64,000 nt of DNA from an uncultured Pelagibacteraceae bacterium (GTDB lineage: Bacteria > Pseudomonadota > Alphaproteobacteria > Pelagibacterales > Pelagibacteraceae), in NCBI GenBank assembly GCA_902522525.1, contig CABYVU010000005.1:1-64000 (forward strand), in the 5' to 3' direction. Shown one piece after another: positions 1-15,453 of the stretch (position 1 is the first letter of the stretch; each line of letters opens with the position of its first letter). The position numbers and the translations under genes are program-made. The notes beneath the pieces are model-generated. The model did not search any database, was not told the origin of the DNA, and worked only from the letters and a program-made list of their open reading frames with translations.

Positions 1-2886
<2,886 letters not shown>

Positions 2887-2891
2887 AAAAT

Positions 2892-5800
2892 ATGAGTAAA
2901 GAACTATCAGATTTATTTAAATCCTCAGAGATTTCAGAAGCACAAAATTTTAATAGTATTAAAATTACATTGGCAAGCCCTGAAAAAATAAAGTCATGGA
3001 CATTTGGTGAAATTAAAAAACCTGAGACAATAAATTATAGAACTTTTAGACCAGAAAAAGATGGTCTTTTCTGTGCTAGAATATTTGGTCCTATAAAAGA
3101 TTATGAATGTCTATGTGGTAAATATAAGAGAATGAAATTCAGAGGAATAATTTGTGAGAAATGTGGAGTAGAGGTAACAAAATCAAATGTTCGTAGAGAA
3201 AGAATGGGCCACATTAACCTTGCAACACCTGTAGCCCATATTTGGTTTTTAAAATCTTTGCCTAGTAGAATTTCATTAGCAATTGATATGAAACTTAAGG
3301 AAGTTGAAAGAGTTTTGTATTTTGAAAATTTTATAGTTATTGAACCTGGCTTAACCGGATTAAAAAAGAATCAACTATTAGGGGAGGAAGAATTAATTAA
3401 ATATCAAGATGATTATGGTGAAGAAGCATTTACCGCTGGTATAGGGGCTGAGGCAATATTGGAAATTTTAAAATCTATAAATTTAGAAGAGGAGAGAGAA
3501 ACTCTTATAAAAAGCATTAAAGAGACTAAATCCAAAGTATCAGAGGAAAGATCTATAAAAAGACTAAAATTAATTGAATCTTTCATTGAAACTGGAAATA
3601 AACCAGAGTGGATGATATTAACTACTGTACCAGTTATACCACCTGAATTAAGACCTTTGGTACCATTAGATGGAGGTAGATTTGCTACATCTGATTTAAA
3701 CGATTTATATAGAAGAGTTATAAATAGAAATAATAGATTAAAAAGACTTATTGATTTAAAAGCTCCTGACATAATTGTCAGAAATGAGAAAAGAATGCTG
3801 CAAGAGTCTGTTGATGCACTATTTGATAATGGTAGGAGAGGAAGAGTTATAACAGGTACTAGTAAGAGACCACTTAAATCACTTGCCGAAATGTTAAAAG
3901 GTAAGCAAGGCAGATTCAGACAAAATTTATTAGGAAAAAGAGTAGATTACTCAGGCAGATCTGTAATAGTTGTTGGTCCAGATCTTAAATTACATGAATG
4001 TGGATTACCAAAAAAAATGGCTTTAGAGTTATTTAAACCATTTTTGTATGCAAGATTAAATAAATTAGGATTAGCATCAACTATTAAACAAGCAAAAAAA
4101 TTAGTTGAAAAGGAAAGAACTGAAGTTTGGGATGCACTAGAACTTATAGTGAGAGAACACCCAGTAATATTAAATAGAGCACCAACACTTCACAGATTAG
4201 GTGTTCAGGCTTTCGAACCAAAACTAATAGAGGGTAATGCAATAGAGCTTCATCCCTTAACATGTGCTGCATTTAATGCTGATTTTGATGGAGATCAAAT
4301 GGCAGTGCACGTTCCATTAAGTTTAGAGGCACAATTAGAGGCTAGAGTATTGATGATGTCTACAAACAACATCTTAAGTCCTTCTAATGGTAAGCCAATA
4401 ATTGTACCAAGTCAGGATATGATACTAGGGATCTATTATTTATCTCAACCCCCAGTTCAAACTGAGAGGGTTGAAGGATATTTTATAAACACATCTGAAA
4501 TAGAACATGCATTAGAAACTGGGCAGATTAAAGTGCATTCAAGAATTGTGTCTAGATTTGAAACTATTGATGAAAAAGGAAATGCTAAATTTGAAAAACA
4601 TATAAGCACAGCTGGAAGATTTTTATTATCAAGCATAATTCCAAAAAATGTAAACAATAAATTTTCTTTGATTGATAGATTGCTTCCAAAAAAAATAGTT
4701 TCTGAAGTTATTGATCATGTATTCAGGTTTTCAGGACAAAAAAGTACTGTAATATTTTGTGATAAATTAAAAGATATTGGATTTAAACATGCGTTTAAAG
4801 CTGGAATTTCATTTGGAAAAGACGATCTTTTAATACCAGATAATAAAGAACAATTAATTGATGAAACTAAAAAACTTATCGCTGACTATGAAAGCCAGTA
4901 TGCTGAAGGACTTATAACAAGAGGTGAAAAGTATAATAAAGTTATTGATGCTTGGTCTAAATGTACTGATAGAGTTGCATCTGAAATGATGAAAAGAATT
5001 TCAGCAACTGAAGTTACAGATGAGGGATTAAAAATTAATTCAGTATTTATGATGGCCGATAGTGGTGCCAGAGGATCAGCAGCACAGATGAAACAATTAG
5101 CAGGAATGAGAGGTTTAATTGCTAAACCATCAGGTGAAATTATTGAAACTCCGATTACATCTAACTTTAAAGAAGGTCTGACAGCATTAGAATACTTTAA
5201 TTCAACTCATGGTGCTCGAAAAGGTTTGGCTGATACAGCATTAAAAACTGCTAGCTCAGGTTATTTAACAAGAAGACTTTGTGATGTTGCTCAGGATTTG
5301 ACAATAACAAAGCCAAAATGTGATATGAACTGTGGTTCTATAAAACTCACAGAAGTACTTGAAGGTGGAAATATAATGGTTAGTCTTTCTGAAAGAGCAT
5401 TAGGAAGGGTTGCCGCAAAGGAAATAAAAAATCCATTAACTGGTGATATTTTAATCAAAAAAGACCAAATGATTGATGAAGGCGGTTGTGAAAAAATAGA
5501 TGCAGCTGGAGTTAAAAGTATAAATGTATACTCGGTAATGACGTGTGGTGCAAAAGAGGGTGTTTGTGCTACATCATATGGAAGAGATTTATCAAGAGGA
5601 AAAATGGTTCATGTTGGTGAAGCAATAGGTATGATATCTGCACAGTCAATTGGTGAACCTGGAACACAGCTAACTATGAGAACTTTCCACGTAGGTGGTA
5701 CAGCTTCTGTAAAGCAAGAGTCACAAATAGTATCTAATTCTGAGGGAACTCTAAAAATTGTTAATACAAATTTAATAAAAGATTCAAAAAACAATCAAAT

Positions 5801-7058
5801 AGTTATGGGTCGAAATACAGAGATATCAATTGAAGATGATAAAGGATTACAAGTTGCATCTTACAAAGTCCCATATGGATCTAAACTATTTTTTGAAAAT
5901 GGCCAAAAAGTAAAAAAAGGTGCAAAAATCTGTGAATGGGATCCATACACTACACCAGTAATTGCAGAAAAAGATGGTATTGCTAACTATGTTGACTTAA
6001 TAGATGGCGTTTCAATTGCCGAAACTGTTGATGATGCAACTGGTATTTCTACAAAAGCAGTTGTTGATTGGAAAACGCAATCTAAAAATACTGATCTTAA
6101 ACCAAGAATTACATTAAGAGATGCAAAGGGAAATGTTATTAAGAAAGCAGATGATAACGAAGCAAGGTATTATCTTGTGCCAGACTCTATTTTATCAGTA
6201 AAAGATGGAGCAAAAATATCAGCAGGTGATGTAATAGCAAGACTACCTAAGGAAACTACCAAAACCAAAGATATTACAGGAGGATTACCTAGAGTAGCAG
6301 AATTGTTTGAGGCAAGAAAAGCCAAAGATAGCGCTATTATTGCAGAAAATGATGGAAGCGTTATTTTTGGAAAAGAAGTAAGAGGAAAACAGAGGGTAAC
6401 AATAGAGTCAGAAGATGGAGACACTTCAAGTTATTTAATTCCTAAAGGTAAGCATATTAATTTTAATCAAGGTGAAAAGATTAAAAAAGGTGAATATTTG
6501 CTTGATGGACAACCTTTACCTCATGATATTCTAAGAATTTTAGGAATAGAGGAGTTAACTGAATACTTTGTAAATCAAGTTCAAGATGTTTATAGACTTC
6601 AGGGAGTTATAATTAATGATAAACATATTGAAACTATTTTAAGACAAATGTTGAAAAAAGTAGAGGTAAAAGAAACAGGTGATAGTAAATTATTACCAGG
6701 TGAAGTAGTAGATAGAATAAAATTTGATACAATGAATGAGGAGTTAGTCGCTGATGGAAAAAAACCTGCAGTAGGTGAAAGAGTTTTAATGGGTATAACT
6801 AAAGCATCATTACAAACAGAGTCATTTATTTCAGCGGCCTCATTCCAAGAAACAACAAGAGTTCTAACAGATGCTGCAATCAAAGGTAAAGTTGACAAAC
6901 TAACAGGTCTAAAAGAAAATGTTATTGTTGGTAGACTAGTTCCAGCAGGAACAGGATCAATTAAAAATACTTGGAATAAAAAAGCAATTGACGATGACCA
7001 GAAATTTTTATCTGAGCAAGAAAGTTCAGATTCATCTGAAGCTCAAATAAACCAATAA
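2892..7058 (+). CDS. rpoC: DNA-directed RNA polymerase subunit beta'
   Basis: 1388 aa; [16 protein letters not shown] catalytic motif, N-terminal CLCGKY...CEKCGVEV zinc finger. Confidence 0.99.
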   Translation: MSKELSDLFKSSEISEAQNFNSIKITLASPEKIKSWTFGEIKKPETINYRTFRPEKDGLFCARIFGPIKDYECLCGKYKRMKFRGIICEKCGVEVTKSNVRRERMGHINLATPVAHIWFLKSLPSRISLAIDMKLKEVERVLYFENFIVIEPGLTGLKKNQLLGEEELIKYQDDYGEEAFTAGIGAEAILEILKSINLEEERETLIKSIKETKSKVSEERSIKRLKLIESFIETGNKPEWMILTTVPVIPPELRPLVPLDGGRFATSDLNDLYRRVINRNNRLKRLIDLKAPDIIVRNEKRMLQESVDALFDNGRRGRVITGTSKRPLKSLAEMLKGKQGRFRQNLLGKRVDYSGRSVIVVGPDLKLHECGLPKKMALELFKPFLYARLNKLGLASTIKQAKKLVEKERTEVWDALELIVREHPVILNRAPTLHRLGVQAFEPKLIEGNAIELHPLTCAAFNADFDGDQMAVHVPLSLEAQLEARVLMMSTNNILSPSNGKPIIVPSQDMILGIYYLSQPPVQTERVEGYFINTSEIEHALETGQIKVHSRIVSRFETIDEKGNAKFEKHISTAGRFLLSSIIPKNVNNKFSLIDRLLPKKIVSEVIDHVFRFSGQKSTVIFCDKLKDIGFKHAFKAGISFGKDDLLIPDNKEQLIDETKKLIADYESQYAEGLITRGEKYNKVIDAWSKCTDRVASEMMKRISATEVTDEGLKINSVFMMADSGARGSAAQMKQLAGMRGLIAKPSGEIIETPITSNFKEGLTALEYFNSTHGARKGLADTALKTASSGYLTRRLCDVAQDLTITKPKCDMNCGSIKLTEVLEGGNIMVSLSERALGRVAAKEIKNPLTGDILIKKDQMIDEGGCEKIDAAGVKSINVYSVMTCGAKEGVCATSYGRDLSRGKMVHVGEAIGMISAQSIGEPGTQLTMRTFHVGGTASVKQESQIVSNSEGTLKIVNTNLIKDSKNNQIVMGRNTEISIEDDKGLQVASYKVPYGSKLFFENGQKVKKGAKICEWDPYTTPVIAEKDGIANYVDLIDGVSIAETVDDATGISTKAVVDWKTQSKNTDLKPRITLRDAKGNVIKKADDNEARYYLVPDSILSVKDGAKISAGDVIARLPKETTKTKDITGGLPRVAELFEARKAKDSAIIAENDGSVIFGKEVRGKQRVTIESEDGDTSSYLIPKGKHINFNQGEKIKKGEYLLDGQPLPHDILRILGIEELTEYFVNQVQDVYRLQGVIINDKHIETILRQMLKKVEVKETGDSKLLPGEVVDRIKFDTMNEELVADGKKPAVGERVLMGITKASLQTESFISAASFQETTRVLTDAAIKGKVDKLTGLKENVIVGRLVPAGTGSIKNTWNKKAIDDDQKFLSEQESSDSSEAQINQ

Positions 7059-7086
7059 AATTAACCCTTTTTTTCCTTTATTTAGT

Positions 7087-7114
7087 TTGACAAATACAAT
7101 TTCTAATGTATTTT
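7087..7114 (+). promoter_or_regulatory. Candidate sigma70-type promoter for the str/S10 operon: TTGACA-16-TATTTT
   Basis: TTGACA at 7087-7092 and TATTTT at 7109-7114 in the 156-bp rpoC-rpsL gap, the largest gap in this part of the window. Confidence 0.45.
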
Positions 7115-7214
7115 GGCCATGTTTTTGGTTGGAATGTAGTGACTAGTTCACTAAACGCTGCCACAAATAACATGTCAGTTATTTTCATCAAAAATATAAT
7201 TTAAACAAATTTTT

Positions 7215-7586
7215 ATGCCAACTATTAACCAGTTAGTTAGAAAAAGTAGAGATAAACAAGTTACTAGAAATAAGGTACCCGCTTTACAGAAGCAACCTTT
7301 AAAAAGAGGTGTATGTGTAAAAGTTTATACAACTACACCGAAAAAACCAAATTCAGCTTTAAGAAAAGTTGCTAGAGTTAGACTGTCAAACGGTTTTGAG
7401 GTAACTGCCTATATACCAGGTGAAGGTCATAACTTGCAGGAACACTCTGTAGTTTTAATAAGAGGAGGAAGAGTTAAGGATTTACCAGGTGTACGTTATC
7501 ATATCCTAAGGGGTAATCTAGATACACAAGGTGTTGCAAATAGGAAGCAAAGACGTTCTCTATATGGAACGAAAAAAGGAAAATAG
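7215..7586 (+). CDS. rpsL: 30S ribosomal protein S12
   Basis: [19 protein letters not shown] and [16 protein letters not shown] motifs. Confidence 0.98.
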   Translation: MPTINQLVRKSRDKQVTRNKVPALQKQPLKRGVCVKVYTTTPKKPNSALRKVARVRLSNGFEVTAYIPGEGHNLQEHSVVLIRGGRVKDLPGVRYHILRGNLDTQGVANRKQRRSLYGTKKGK

Positions 7587-7589
7587 AAA

Positions 7590-8060
7590 ATGTCAAGAAA
7601 AAGGAAAGCTCCAAAAAAATTAGCTGTTATAGATCCAAAATATAAATCAACAATAATACCAAAATTGATAAATTCAATAATGTACGATGGTAAAAAAACT
7701 ATTGCTGAAAAAATAATTTATGACGCTATTGAAAAAATCAAAAGTAAATCAAAAGATGAACCCTTAAACGTTTTTAATGATGCAATTAATAATATAAGAC
7801 CCACAGTTGAAGTTAGATCAAGAAGAGTAGGTGGTGCAACTTATCAAGTTCCAGTCGAAGTGAAATCAAAAAGATCTCAAGCTCTTGCATTAAGATGGTT
7901 AGTTGATGCATCAAGAAAGCGTAAAGACAAAAAAATGTCAGATAAAATATTTAATGAAATATACGATGCGTATCAAAATCGTGGTTCAGCTATAAAAAAA
8001 AAAGAGGATACTCATAAAATGGCTGAGTCTAATAAAGCTTTTGCTCACTTTAGGTGGTAA
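7590..8060 (+). CDS. rpsG: 30S ribosomal protein S7
   Basis: VGGATYQVPVEV; follows rpsL. Confidence 0.98.
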   Translation: MSRKRKAPKKLAVIDPKYKSTIIPKLINSIMYDGKKTIAEKIIYDAIEKIKSKSKDEPLNVFNDAINNIRPTVEVRSRRVGGATYQVPVEVKSKRSQALALRWLVDASRKRKDKKMSDKIFNEIYDAYQNRGSAIKKKEDTHKMAESNKAFAHFRW

Positions 8061-8066
8061 TTTATT

Positions 8067-10142
8067 ATGTCAAGAACTCATACATTAGATAAGTATAGAA
8101 ATATTGGCATCATGGCGCACATTGATGCTGGAAAAACTACTACGACAGAGAGAATCCTTTATTATACAGGTAAGAGTCACAAAATTGGTGAAGTTCATGA
8201 TGGTGCAGCAACTATGGACTGGATGGAGCAAGAGCAAGAGAGAGGTATTACCATTACTTCCGCTGCAACAACTTGTTTTTGGAATGATCATAGAATTAAT
8301 ATTATTGACACTCCGGGACATGTTGATTTTACTATTGAAGTTGAAAGGTCTTTAAAAGTACTTGATGGTGCTGTGGCTGTGTTTGATGGGGTTGCTGGAG
8401 TTGAACCTCAGTCAGAGACAGTTTGGAGACAAGCTGATAAATATAAGGTACCTAGAATCTGTTTTGTAAATAAATTAGATAGAACTGGTGCAGATTTTTT
8501 TAGATGTGTCAGTATGATTAAAGACCGTCTAGGAGCCAAGCCTCTCGTAATGCAAATACCAATAGGTGTTGAAGCGAGTTTAAAAGGTGTTGTAGATCTT
8601 GTGCAGATGAAAGCTATAGTTTGGAAGAATGAGGACTTAGGAGCAGCGTGGGAACTAACTGACATACCAGAAGAATTAAAAGAAATTTCTTTAAAGTATC
8701 GTCAAGAATTAGTTGAAACTGCTGTAGAGCAAGATGAAAAACTTATGGAAGATTATTTAGGTGGAAAAGACATTTCTGAAGATGATCTAAAAAAATGTAT
8801 TAGAAAAGGTTGTTTAGGATTTGATTTTGTCCCAGTTTTAACCGGATCAGCATTTAAAAACAAAGGAGTTCAACCATTATTAGATGCAGTTGTAAACTAT
8901 TTGCCAAGTCCAAAAGATATTGGCTCTATCAAAGGAACAAAACCTGGTTCTGAGGACGAAATTGAGATGAAATTTGATGATAGTGCACCATTTTCAGCTT
9001 TAGCTTTCAAGGTTGCTAATGATCCATTCGTTGGCAGTCTAACATTTATTAGAATTTATTCAGGCACTGTTAAGTCTGGTACTGGGATTTATAACACATC
9101 TAAGGATAAAGAAGAAAGAGTTGGACGTATGCTATTAATGCATGCTAATTCAAGAGAAGATATTAAAGAGGCAAATGCTGGTGATATAGTTGCATTAGCA
9201 GGTTTAAAAAATACTATTACTGGACATACACTTGCAGACAAAGAAACACCCGTATTATTAGAACCTATGGAATTTCCAGACCCTGTAATTGAAATTGCAG
9301 TTGAGCCTAAAACTAAGGCAGATCAAGAAAAAATGGGTGAAGCTTTAGGAAGACTAGCAAAAGAAGATCCATCTTTTCGTGTTACCTCTGATGAAGAGTC
9401 AGGCCAAACCATTATTAAGGGAATGGGAGAATTACATTTAGATATAATTGTTGATAGAATGAAAAGAGAATTTAAAGTTGAAGCTAATGTAGGAGCTCCT
9501 CAAGTTGCATATAGAGAAACTATATTATCTACAGCAGAAAATGATTATACTCATAAAAAGCAAAGTGGAGGTGCTGGACAATTCGCAAGAGTTAAATTGA
9601 CAGTAGAACCACTTGAACCTGGGAAGGGAAGAGAAATTGAAAGTAAAATTAAAGGAGGAGCAATTCCAAAAGAGTTTATACCAGGTGTAGAAAAAGGAGT
9701 GGAAACAGTTGCAGATGGAGGAATTTTGGCCGGTTTCCCATTGATTGATTATAAAGTAACAATAGTTGATGGATTACATCATGATGTCGACTCAAGTGTT
9801 TTAGCATTTGAATTAGCATCTAGACAATGTTTTAAAGAAGCGTGTACTAAAGCTACACTAAAATTACTAGAACCAATTATGAGAGTTGAAGTAGTTACAC
9901 CCGAAGACTACATGGGTGATGTAATTGGTGATTTGAATAGTAGAAGAGGTCAAATTAGCACTCAGGAGCAAAGAGGAAATGCAACTGTAATAACGGCAAT
10001 GGTGCCTCTAGCAAATATGTTTGGATATATAAATAGTTTGAGATCTATGTCACAGGGCAGAGCACAGTATTCAATGTTTTTTGATCATTACGATAAAGTT
10101 CCACAAAATGTTCAAGACGAAGTTACAAAAAAAACAGGATAA
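8067..10142 (+). CDS. fusA: Elongation factor G
   Basis: [37 protein letters not shown]; 691 aa. Confidence 0.99.
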   Translation: MSRTHTLDKYRNIGIMAHIDAGKTTTTERILYYTGKSHKIGEVHDGAATMDWMEQEQERGITITSAATTCFWNDHRINIIDTPGHVDFTIEVERSLKVLDGAVAVFDGVAGVEPQSETVWRQADKYKVPRICFVNKLDRTGADFFRCVSMIKDRLGAKPLVMQIPIGVEASLKGVVDLVQMKAIVWKNEDLGAAWELTDIPEELKEISLKYRQELVETAVEQDEKLMEDYLGGKDISEDDLKKCIRKGCLGFDFVPVLTGSAFKNKGVQPLLDAVVNYLPSPKDIGSIKGTKPGSEDEIEMKFDDSAPFSALAFKVANDPFVGSLTFIRIYSGTVKSGTGIYNTSKDKEERVGRMLLMHANSREDIKEANAGDIVALAGLKNTITGHTLADKETPVLLEPMEFPDPVIEIAVEPKTKADQEKMGEALGRLAKEDPSFRVTSDEESGQTIIKGMGELHLDIIVDRMKREFKVEANVGAPQVAYRETILSTAENDYTHKKQSGGAGQFARVKLTVEPLEPGKGREIESKIKGGAIPKEFIPGVEKGVETVADGGILAGFPLIDYKVTIVDGLHHDVDSSVLAFELASRQCFKEACTKATLKLLEPIMRVEVVTPEDYMGDVIGDLNSRRGQISTQEQRGNATVITAMVPLANMFGYINSLRSMSQGRAQYSMFFDHYDKVPQNVQDEVTKKTG

Positions 10143-10144
10143 AT

Positions 10145-10453
10145 ATGGAAAAACAAAATATTAGAATAAAACTGAGAGCTTATGACAATAAAGTGTTAGA
10201 CCAATCAACAGAGGAAATCGTTAACACAGTTAAAAGGACAGGTGCAAATATTAAAGGTCCAATACCATTACCAACAAAAAAAGAAAGATATACTGTGTTG
10301 AGATCACCCCATATTGATAAAAAAAGTAGAGAACAATTTGAAACAAGAACTCATAAAAGATTAATAGATATTATTGAACCAACACCAGCTACAGTGGAGG
10401 CATTGATGAAATTAGATTTAGCATCAGGCGTAGATGTGGAGATAAAAATATAA
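10145..10453 (+). CDS. rpsJ: 30S ribosomal protein S10
   Basis: [16 protein letters not shown]10 operon order. Confidence 0.98.
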   Translation: MEKQNIRIKLRAYDNKVLDQSTEEIVNTVKRTGANIKGPIPLPTKKERYTVLRSPHIDKKSREQFETRTHKRLIDIIEPTPATVEALMKLDLASGVDVEIKI

Positions 10454-11160
10454 TGAGTGAAATTGCATTAATTGGAAAAAAAATAGGTATGACAAGAGAG
10501 TTTTTTAAAACAGGACAGTCTATACCAGTTACTGTTCTAAAAGTTGAAAAAGGAAGAGTTATACAAATAATTGACAAAGATCATAGAGGCTATAATGCAA
10601 TCCAAGTAGGATTTGGTAAGATTAAAAATTCAAAATTATCAAAATCAATGAAAGGATATTTTTCGAAAAAAAATACAGAAGCAAAAAAAACTTTAAAAGA
10701 ATTCAGAGTAAAAAACATAAATGAGTATAAAGAGGGTAACGAATTTGGAATTGAAATTTTTAAAGATATCAAATTTTTAGATGTAAAATCAAAAACCATT
10801 GGAAAAGGATTTGCTGGAGCTATGAAAAGACATAACTTTGGAGGTCTTAGAGCATCACATGGTGTATCAATATCTCATAGAGCACATGGATCAACTGGAC
10901 AAAATCAAGATCCAGGAAAAGTTTTTAAAGGAAAAAAAATGGCTGGTCATATGGGTGATAAAATTAGAACCATGCAAAATCTTGAGATTATAAAAACTGA
11001 CTTAGATAACGAGCTTATATATTTAAAAGGTTCGATACCCGGATCTAAAAATTCTGAAGTTTTACTTAAAAAAGCTGTAAAGAATATAAATAAAATGACT
11101 ATTAAAGAAAAAATAGAAATATTACAAAAATCAAAAAAAACAAAAGATAAAAAAAAATAA
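10453..11160 (+). CDS. rplC: 50S ribosomal protein L3
   Basis: GFAGAMKRHNFGGLRASHGVSISHRAHGSTG. Confidence 0.98.
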   Translation: MSEIALIGKKIGMTREFFKTGQSIPVTVLKVEKGRVIQIIDKDHRGYNAIQVGFGKIKNSKLSKSMKGYFSKKNTEAKKTLKEFRVKNINEYKEGNEFGIEIFKDIKFLDVKSKTIGKGFAGAMKRHNFGGLRASHGVSISHRAHGSTGQNQDPGKVFKGKKMAGHMGDKIRTMQNLEIIKTDLDNELIYLKGSIPGSKNSEVLLKKAVKNINKMTIKEKIEILQKSKKTKDKKK

Positions 11161-11163
11161 AAG

Positions 11164-11784
11164 ATGAAAATAAATAAAATTAATTTTGAGGGAAAAAAAG
11201 ATCAAATTGAAGTTTCAGATAAAATAATTGGAGCCAAAATTAATAATAAACTAGTTAGCAATGTATTATATAAAACAAATGCTAACTATAAAGGCAGGAA
11301 AGCAAAAACTAAGCAAAAAAATGAAATTACTGGATCTACATCAAAAATATATGCACAAAAAGGTACAGGAAATGCAAGACATGCAAGTAAAAAAGCTCCT
11401 ATATTTGTCGGAGGAGGAGTTGCACATGGACCAAAGGGTGAACTGAGTTATAAAAAAAGAAAACTTAATAAAAGTGAAAAGAAATTAGGTATTGCATCCC
11501 TAATTAGTAAAAAAAATAAATTAAATGATTTAATAATTATCGACGATATTCAAAAAGAAATACAAAAAACAAAAGAGATGAATAATATATTAATCAAATT
11601 TGAAGCAAAAAATTCAATAATAATTGCAGATATAAAGTCAAGAAAAAATATTATTAAATCAGTAAGAAATATTCCCAATGTTAAATTAACAGATGTAAAT
11701 CACTTTAGTGCTTATGATTTAGCTAAATTTAAAAAAATTATATTTACAGAAACTTCTATAAAAGAATTAGAAAAAAGATATTAA
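11164..11784 (+). CDS. rplD: 50S ribosomal protein L4
   Basis: QKGTGNARHASKKAPIFVGGGVAHGP. Confidence 0.97.
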   Translation: MKINKINFEGKKDQIEVSDKIIGAKINNKLVSNVLYKTNANYKGRKAKTKQKNEITGSTSKIYAQKGTGNARHASKKAPIFVGGGVAHGPKGELSYKKRKLNKSEKKLGIASLISKKNKLNDLIIIDDIQKEIQKTKEMNNILIKFEAKNSIIIADIKSRKNIIKSVRNIPNVKLTDVNHFSAYDLAKFKKIIFTETSIKELEKRY

Positions 11785-11786
11785 TC

Positions 11787-12080
11787 ATGGAAAAATTACA
11801 TTTATACGATAAAATCTTGTCACCAATTGTAACTGAAAAATCAACAAATCTTTCAGATCAGAATAAGATCGTATTTAAAGTTAATAAAAACGCAAATAAA
11901 AAAAATCTTAAAAATAATATTGAAAAAATTTTTAAAGTTAATGTAATAAAAATAAATATAATAAATAAAAAATCTAGAACTAAGACCACAAGAGGAAAAA
12001 AAGTAAGAGTTAAAGGCTTCAAAAAAGCAATAATTACACTAAAAAAAGGTCAAAATATAGACCTTACAACAGGAATTTAA
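11787..12080 (+). CDS. rplW: 50S ribosomal protein L23
   Basis: SPIVTEKST, size and operon order. Confidence 0.96.
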   Translation: MEKLHLYDKILSPIVTEKSTNLSDQNKIVFKVNKNANKKNLKNNIEKIFKVNVIKINIINKKSRTKTTRGKKVRVKGFKKAIITLKKGQNIDLTTGI

Positions 12081-12084
12081 TCAA

Positions 12085-12918
12085 ATGGCATTGAAAACAT
12101 TTAAACCATATACAAAATCTACAAGGGGAACAATTCTAGTCAGTAGAAAAGACCTCTGGAAAGGGAAACCTTTCAAAAATTTAACTAAACCTAATAATTC
12201 TTCTAAAGGTAGGAATAATTATGGGAGAATAACATCTAGAAATCACGGTGGAGGCCATAAGCATAAATATAGACAGATTGACTTCTATAGAAAAAAAAAT
12301 ACATCAATAGCTGAAGTTGAGAGAATTGAATATGATCCAAATAGATCATGCCATATAATGTTAGTTAAATTTGAGGATGGAGAAAGATTTTATTATTTAG
12401 CACCTAAAGATATTAAAATTGGTGATAAAATTCAGAATGGATCAAATTCAGAAATCAAAATTGGAAATTGTTTACCTTTGAAAGACATACCTGTGGGTGT
12501 TGATATACATAATGTTGAAATTAATCCTGGTGGTGGTGGAAAAATTGCAAGATCAGCAGGAACATCTGTATCAATATCAGGTATAGATGGAAACTATTCA
12601 ATAATAAAAATGACCTCAGGCGAGGTTAGAAAAATTAACTCAAATTCTCTAGCAACCATCGGTGTTTTATCAAACCCTGATCAAAAAAATATAAAAATAG
12701 GAAAAGCTGGCAGATCAAGATGGTTGGGACGGAGACCTCATACAAGAGGTGTTGTAAAAAATCCTGTTGACCACCCTCATGGTGGTGGTGAAGGGAAATC
12801 TGCAGGTGGAAGGCATCCAGTTTCACCAACAGGTCAATCTGCTAAAGGATTAAAAACTAGAGACAATAAAAGAACAGATAAATTTATAATAAGAAGAAAA
12901 AGGAAAAAGAGAGCATAA
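12085..12918 (+). CDS. rplB: 50S ribosomal protein L2
   Basis: NPVDHPHGGGEGKSAGGRHPVSPTG. Confidence 0.98.
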   Translation: MALKTFKPYTKSTRGTILVSRKDLWKGKPFKNLTKPNNSSKGRNNYGRITSRNHGGGHKHKYRQIDFYRKKNTSIAEVERIEYDPNRSCHIMLVKFEDGERFYYLAPKDIKIGDKIQNGSNSEIKIGNCLPLKDIPVGVDIHNVEINPGGGGKIARSAGTSVSISGIDGNYSIIKMTSGEVRKINSNSLATIGVLSNPDQKNIKIGKAGRSRWLGRRPHTRGVVKNPVDHPHGGGEGKSAGGRHPVSPTGQSAKGLKTRDNKRTDKFIIRRKRKKRA

Positions 12919-12921
12919 ACT

Positions 12922-13221
12922 ATGGCTAGATCAGTATGGAAAGGACCATTTGTAGAAGAGAGCTTGATTAAAAAAGTAGAAAAATTAAAAAATGAAGCAG
13001 TGAAAAAACCTATTAAAACCTGGTCACGTAAGTCAACTATTATTCCAGATTTTGTTGGAATAAGTTTCCTAATCTACAATGGAAAAAAATTTATACCAAT
13101 AACAATATCAGAGGATATGGTGGGACATAAACTTGGAGAATTTGCTCCAACTAGACAATTTTTTGGTCACACACCAGCTGATAAAAAAGCTAAAGTAGAA
13201 GGTGGAGCGGATAAAAAATAA
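12922..13221 (+). CDS. rpsS: 30S ribosomal protein S19
   Basis: [31 protein letters not shown]. Confidence 0.98.
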   Translation: MARSVWKGPFVEESLIKKVEKLKNEAVKKPIKTWSRKSTIIPDFVGISFLIYNGKKFIPITISEDMVGHKLGEFAPTRQFFGHTPADKKAKVEGGADKK

Positions 13222-13616
13222 TGTCAAAAATTAAAAAAGAAATTGATACTAAATTAGTTAAGTCAGTTAATAAAAATGTGAGATCAAGCACAAGGAAACT
13301 TAATCCGATTTTAAAATCAATTGTTGGAAAGAAAGTTGATATAGCAATAAGGGATTTAACTTTTTCAGACAAAAGAATATCAAAAGATATAAGAAAAACT
13401 ATTTCCTCTGCAATTGCAAATGCAGAAAACAATTATCAGTATGACATTGATAAATTAATTGTTAAGGAGGCTTATTGTGGAAAACAAGTTGTTATGAAAA
13501 GATTTAGAGCAAGAGCAAAAGGAAGAGCCGCAGAAATTATGAAACCATATTCAAATTTAACAATAATTCTAACTGAAAAAGAGAAACAAACGGAGAGTCA
13601 TGGGACAAAAAGTTAA
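13221..13616 (+). CDS. rplV: 50S ribosomal protein L22
   Basis: [24 protein letters not shown]; operon order. Confidence 0.96.
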   Translation: MSKIKKEIDTKLVKSVNKNVRSSTRKLNPILKSIVGKKVDIAIRDLTFSDKRISKDIRKTISSAIANAENNYQYDIDKLIVKEAYCGKQVVMKRFRARAKGRAAEIMKPYSNLTIILTEKEKQTESHGTKS

Positions 13617-14259
13617 TCCAATAGGTCTAAGATTAGGCATTAATAGAGGATGGGACTCCGTCTGGTATGCTAAAAAGAAAGATTTTGGTAATAATTTAAT
13701 CGAGGATTTTAGAATAAGAGAATATATAAAAAAAAATGTAGTGAACTCTGGTGTATCAAAAGTAATGATTGAGAGAACATCTAAAAAATGTTTTGTAACA
13801 ATTTATACATCTAGACCTGGTTTTGTAATTGGAAAAAAAGGATCAGATATTGAAAAAATAAAAGGTAATTTATCAAAAATTACTTCTAATGAAGTTGTTC
13901 TTAATATTAAAGAGGTTAAAAAACCTGAAACGAATAGTTATTTAGTTGCAGAAAATATTGCTCAACAATTAGTTAAAAGAGTTTCATACAGAAGAGCAAT
14001 GAAAAGAGCAATGCAGTCAGCTATTAGGTTAGGTGCAAAGGGAATAAAGGTCTCTATAAGTGGAAGATTAGGAGGAAATGAAATTGCAAGAACTGAATGG
14101 TTGCGAGAGGGAAGTATTCCGTCACATACACTTAGGGCAGACATTGACTATTCAGAGGCTGAAGCTTTAACAACATATGGAATTATCGGTATTAAAGTAT
14201 GGATATATAAAGGTGAAATTTTCACAAAAGAATTCAGTCAAGAAAGGAATAAATCTTAA
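13600..14259 (+). CDS. rpsC: 30S ribosomal protein S3
   Basis: [29 protein letters not shown]; overlaps the rplV end by 17 nt. Confidence 0.98.
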   Translation: MGQKVNPIGLRLGINRGWDSVWYAKKKDFGNNLIEDFRIREYIKKNVVNSGVSKVMIERTSKKCFVTIYTSRPGFVIGKKGSDIEKIKGNLSKITSNEVVLNIKEVKKPETNSYLVAENIAQQLVKRVSYRRAMKRAMQSAIRLGAKGIKVSISGRLGGNEIARTEWLREGSIPSHTLRADIDYSEAEALTTYGIIGIKVWIYKGEIFTKEFSQERNKS

Positions 14260-14261
14260 TA

Positions 14262-14669
14262 ATGTTACAACCAACTAGAACTAAATTTAGAAAAGCCCAT
14301 AAAGGAAGAATTCATGGAAATGCTTCTAGATGCAATTCAATGAATTATGGTTCTTTTGGTTTAAAAGCAATTCAGCCCGAGAGAATAATCTCTAGGCAAA
14401 TTGAGGCAGCGAGAGTAGCATTAACAAGACATATGAAAAGACAAGGCCGAGTATGGACAAGAATGTTTCCAAATATACCGGTATCAAAAAAACCAACAGA
14501 AGTTAGAATGGGTAAAGGAAAAGGTTCACCTGAATTTTGGGCATGTAGAGTGAAGCCAGGCAGGATACTATTTGAGGTCGATGGTGTTTCAGAGGAAATA
14601 GCAAGACAGGCCCTTTATAAAGCATCAGCAAAATTACCAATTAAATGTAAATTTATAAAAAGAATTTAA
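14262..14669 (+). CDS. rplP: 50S ribosomal protein L16
   Basis: [36 protein letters not shown]. Confidence 0.98.
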   Translation: MLQPTRTKFRKAHKGRIHGNASRCNSMNYGSFGLKAIQPERIISRQIEAARVALTRHMKRQGRVWTRMFPNIPVSKKPTEVRMGKGKGSPEFWACRVKPGRILFEVDGVSEEIARQALYKASAKLPIKCKFIKRI

Positions 14670-14670
14670 A

Positions 14671-14859
14671 ATGAAAAAAAAAGAAATAAAAAAATTAACA
14701 AAAAAACAAATGTTAGAAAATTTAGACAAACTAAAAAAAGATCTATTTAATTTTAGATTTCAAAAAGTTAATGGTCAAATAAAAAGTCCAACCAAAATTA
14801 CAGAAACAAAAAAAAATATAGCTAGATTAAAAACATTTATAGGAGCTAAAAATGCCTAA
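14671..14859 (+). CDS. rpmC: 50S ribosomal protein L29
   Basis: 62 aa, [12 protein letters not shown]...ARLKT; position between rplP and rpsQ. Confidence 0.95.
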   Translation: MKKKEIKKLTKKQMLENLDKLKKDLFNFRFQKVNGQIKSPTKITETKKNIARLKTFIGAKNA

Positions 14860-15088
14860 AAAAGTATTAAGTGGAGTTGTTGTGAGTGATAAACCAAACA
14901 AAACAATAACAGTTTTAGTTGAGAGAAAATACCAACATCCCATGCTAAAAAAAGTAATGAAAGCTAGAAAAAAATATAATGCACATGATGAAAATAATAA
15001 ATTTAAAATAGGAGATAAAGTTTCAATAATAGAAAGTAGACCATTTTCAAAAAATAAAAAATTTGAAGTAATAGAGGAAGCAAAATGA
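14852..15088 (+). CDS. rpsQ: 30S ribosomal protein S17
   Basis: [25 protein letters not shown]. Confidence 0.96.
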   Translation: MPKKVLSGVVVSDKPNKTITVLVERKYQHPMLKKVMKARKKYNAHDENNKFKIGDKVSIIESRPFSKNKKFEVIEEAK

Positions 15089-15453
15089 TCCAAGTACAAA
15101 CAGAATTAATGGTAGCTGATAACACTGGAGCAAAAAAAATTGAGTGTATTAAAGTTTTAGGAGGTTCTAAAAGACGATATGCAAGTATTGGAGATACAAT
15201 AGTTGTTGCTGTAAAAGAGGCAATACCAAAAGGAAAAGTTAAAAAAGGTGCAGTACATAAAGCTGTTGTTGTAAGAGTAAAGAAAGGTATTCATAGAAAT
15301 GATGGTTCCAAAGTAAGATTTGATAATAACGCAGCAGTTTTGACAGATGATAAGGGAGAACCTATTGGAACAAGAATATTTGGTCCTGTAACTAGAGAAT
15401 TGAGAAATAGGGGACAGATGAAAATAATTTCATTAGCTCCGGAGGTTTTGTAA
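15085..15453 (+). CDS. rplN: 50S ribosomal protein L14
   Basis: [33 protein letters not shown]. Confidence 0.98.
   Translation: MIQVQTELMVADNTGAKKIECIKVLGGSKRRYASIGDTIVVAVKEAIPKGKVKKGAVHKAVVVRVKKGIHRNDGSKVRFDNNAAVLTDDKGEPIGTRIFGPVTRELRNRGQMKIISLAPEVL

Noticed and set aside
3413-6898. Five minus-strand ORFs (61-119 aa) inside rpoC
   Set aside because: Antisense to rpoC, no motifs, no plausible start context; spurious.
8104-8355. 83-aa plus-strand ORF in an alternative frame of fusA
   Set aside because: Out-of-frame reading of the conserved EF-G G domain; not a separate gene.
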